From positions 1-7,837 of the forward strand of contig JBKCDO010000184.1 in assembly GCA_046304755.1 (NCBI GenBank): a stretch of 7,837 bases of DNA, read 5' to 3'. Source of the DNA: JAIBBG01 sp046304755. Its GTDB lineage: Bacteria; Bacteroidota; Bacteroidia; Flavobacteriales_D; Sanyastnellaceae. Positions 6,985 to 7,837 of this stretch are shown here, one piece after another. A program made the position numbers and the translations under genes. How positions within the stretch are numbered: position 1 is the first letter of the stretch; each line of letters begins with the position of its first letter. The notes under the pieces were generated by a model. That model worked only from the letters and a program-made list of their open reading frames with translations. It was not told the origin of the DNA and searched no databases.

Positions 6985-7002
6985 TCACTATCGATTATTC
7001 GC

Positions 7003-7837
7003 ATGAAATCACAACTTAAATCCCTGATTGTTGCAGTCACAATTGCTGTCTTTAGCCAATCACTTCTCGGACAAGTCAATCACGCGCTGGGCTATGTGGG
7101 TATGCGTTCTGCACGCATTTGGCTAGGTACCGATCAAGAGGATCCCGTTGCTGTGGCAGTTAGTATTCCGGGAAGCAAGGCCCCTGAGCGCTACTTCAAA
7201 GGACAAACACGGGTAGAATTGGGCTTCAGCTGCGTGTTAGAAGTCACTGATTTGGAGCCCGGCACTACCTACTCGTATCGCGTCTTCATTGATGAGCCCA
7301 GCGGCTATGCCTCTTCAAAAGCCTACACCTTGAAAACGCAAGAGCTTTGGCAATTTCGCAAGGAAGCACCTGACTTCACTATGGCCATTGGAAGTTGTGC
7401 CTTTATCAATGAATCCGCTTATGACCGACCCGGTGATCCCTACGGTGGCGATTATCAGATTTTCGACACCATTACCAAGAAAAAACCGGATCTCATGTTG
7501 TGGCTGGGAGATAACATCTACTTGCGTGAAGCCGACCTTGACTCCTACCATAGTATTCTGCACCGCTATCGCCATACTCGTTCGGTAAAAGAAATTCAGA
7601 ACCTCATGCGCTTCTGTCCAAACATCGCCATTTGGGATGATCACGACTTTGGGCCAAACGATGCCAATGGATCTTACATCCACAAAGACTGGACACTGAA
7701 TGCGTTTAAAAACTTCTGGCCGAATCCATCCTTTGGCCTTGGGACATCACCGGCGGAACTGGGAACCACTTCTCAAATGCAATTCTCTGATGTGGAAATC
7801 TTCTTGTTGGATAATCGCTTCCACCGAACCTCAAAAG
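7003..7837 (+). CDS. PhoD-like alkaline phosphatase/phosphodiesterase (N-terminal part, cut by window end)
   Basis: The frame opens at ATG 7003 and stays open for 278 codons to the window edge. PhoD-type enzymes are exported metal-dependent phosphomonoesterases or phosphodiesterases that free phosphate from organic phosphorus. Residues 1-23 form a signal peptide (LIVAVTIAVF core, cut likely before Q24). Residues about 25-112 are a beta-rich N-terminal domain with LEPGTTYSYRV, as in PhoD/purple-acid-phosphatase proteins. The metallophosphatase part begins at about 125: AIGSCAF (128-134), LWLGDNIY (166-173) with the metal ligand D170, AIWDDHDFGPND (209-220) with the DDHD metal-binding cluster, and FLLDNRFHR (267-275). 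The later His motifs would lie beyond the window. An in-frame TAA at 6967-6969 and no other ATG before 7003 fix the start. Divergent from the giant surface-protein gene. No Pho-box-like direct repeats are obvious upstream. Confidence 0.92.
   Translation, partial: MKSQLKSLIVAVTIAVFSQSLLGQVNHALGYVGMRSARIWLGTDQEDPVAVAVSIPGSKAPERYFKGQTRVELGFSCVLEVTDLEPGTTYSYRVFIDEPSGYASSKAYTLKTQELWQFRKEAPDFTMAIGSCAFINESAYDRPGDPYGGDYQIFDTITKKKPDLMLWLGDNIYLREADLDSYHSILHRYRHTRSVKEIQNLMRFCPNIAIWDDHDFGPNDANGSYIHKDWTLNAFKNFWPNPSFGLGTSPAELGTTSQMQFSDVEIFLLDNRFHRTSK

Noticed and set aside
6758..6988. 76-residue minus-strand ORF starting upstream of the giant gene
   Set aside because: Two thirds of it overlaps the signal peptide and early coding region of the giant gene in another frame; the protein shows no coherent features.
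7315..7683. 122-residue minus-strand ORF opposite the PhoD-like gene
   Set aside because: The plus frame carries GDNIY and DDHDFG motifs across the same bases; the minus ORF has no family pattern.

Overview
The window looks like chromosomal DNA of a Bacteroidota bacterium, most likely a flavobacteria-like marine or freshwater lineage. The main evidence is a very long secreted protein ending in a gliding-motility/T9SS type-B (CHU_C) sorting domain, built from Ig-like modules in a style typical of this phylum. Supporting signs are an M1 metallopeptidase with the GMEHQ variant of the exopeptidase motif, start codons without clear Shine-Dalgarno sequences, and a TAnnTTTG-type promoter element before pdxH. 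I see no mobile element, CRISPR array, rRNA or tRNA.

Layout: (1) 1-42 is the last few codons of a gene entering from the left, closed by a strong intrinsic terminator at 51-82. (2) 43-293 holds no convincing gene; it may be leader or promoter DNA for the next gene. (3) 294-440 is a 48-residue charged protein gene with its own strong terminator (471-505). (4) 509-1162 (minus) is pdxH, the FMN-dependent pyridoxamine/pyridoxine 5'-phosphate oxidase, complete and convergent with the small gene. (5) 1226-2932 (plus) is an exported M1-family zinc metallopeptidase, divergent from pdxH across 63 bp. (6) 2929-6918 (minus) is a 1329-residue cell-surface or secreted protein: signal peptide, P-domain-like N-terminal region, about eleven Cys-anchored Ig-like modules, and a CHU_C sorting domain. 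It converges on the M1 gene so tightly that both stop codons lie in one CTAG palindrome. (7) 7003 to the right edge (plus) is the 5' part of an exported PhoD-like alkaline phosphatase/phosphodiesterase gene, divergent from the large gene across 84 bp.

No two neighbouring complete genes share a strand, so nothing here is a clear operon. pdxH is cofactor housekeeping. The other three large genes encode exported proteins: a peptidase, a surface/adhesin-like protein and a phosphatase, fitting the polymer- and phosphorus-scavenging habit of the phylum, though functional coupling between them is not shown. The most structured signal is an exact 232-residue higher-order repeat of three Ig-like modules inside the giant protein. 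I found no clear evidence of a wholly new system.
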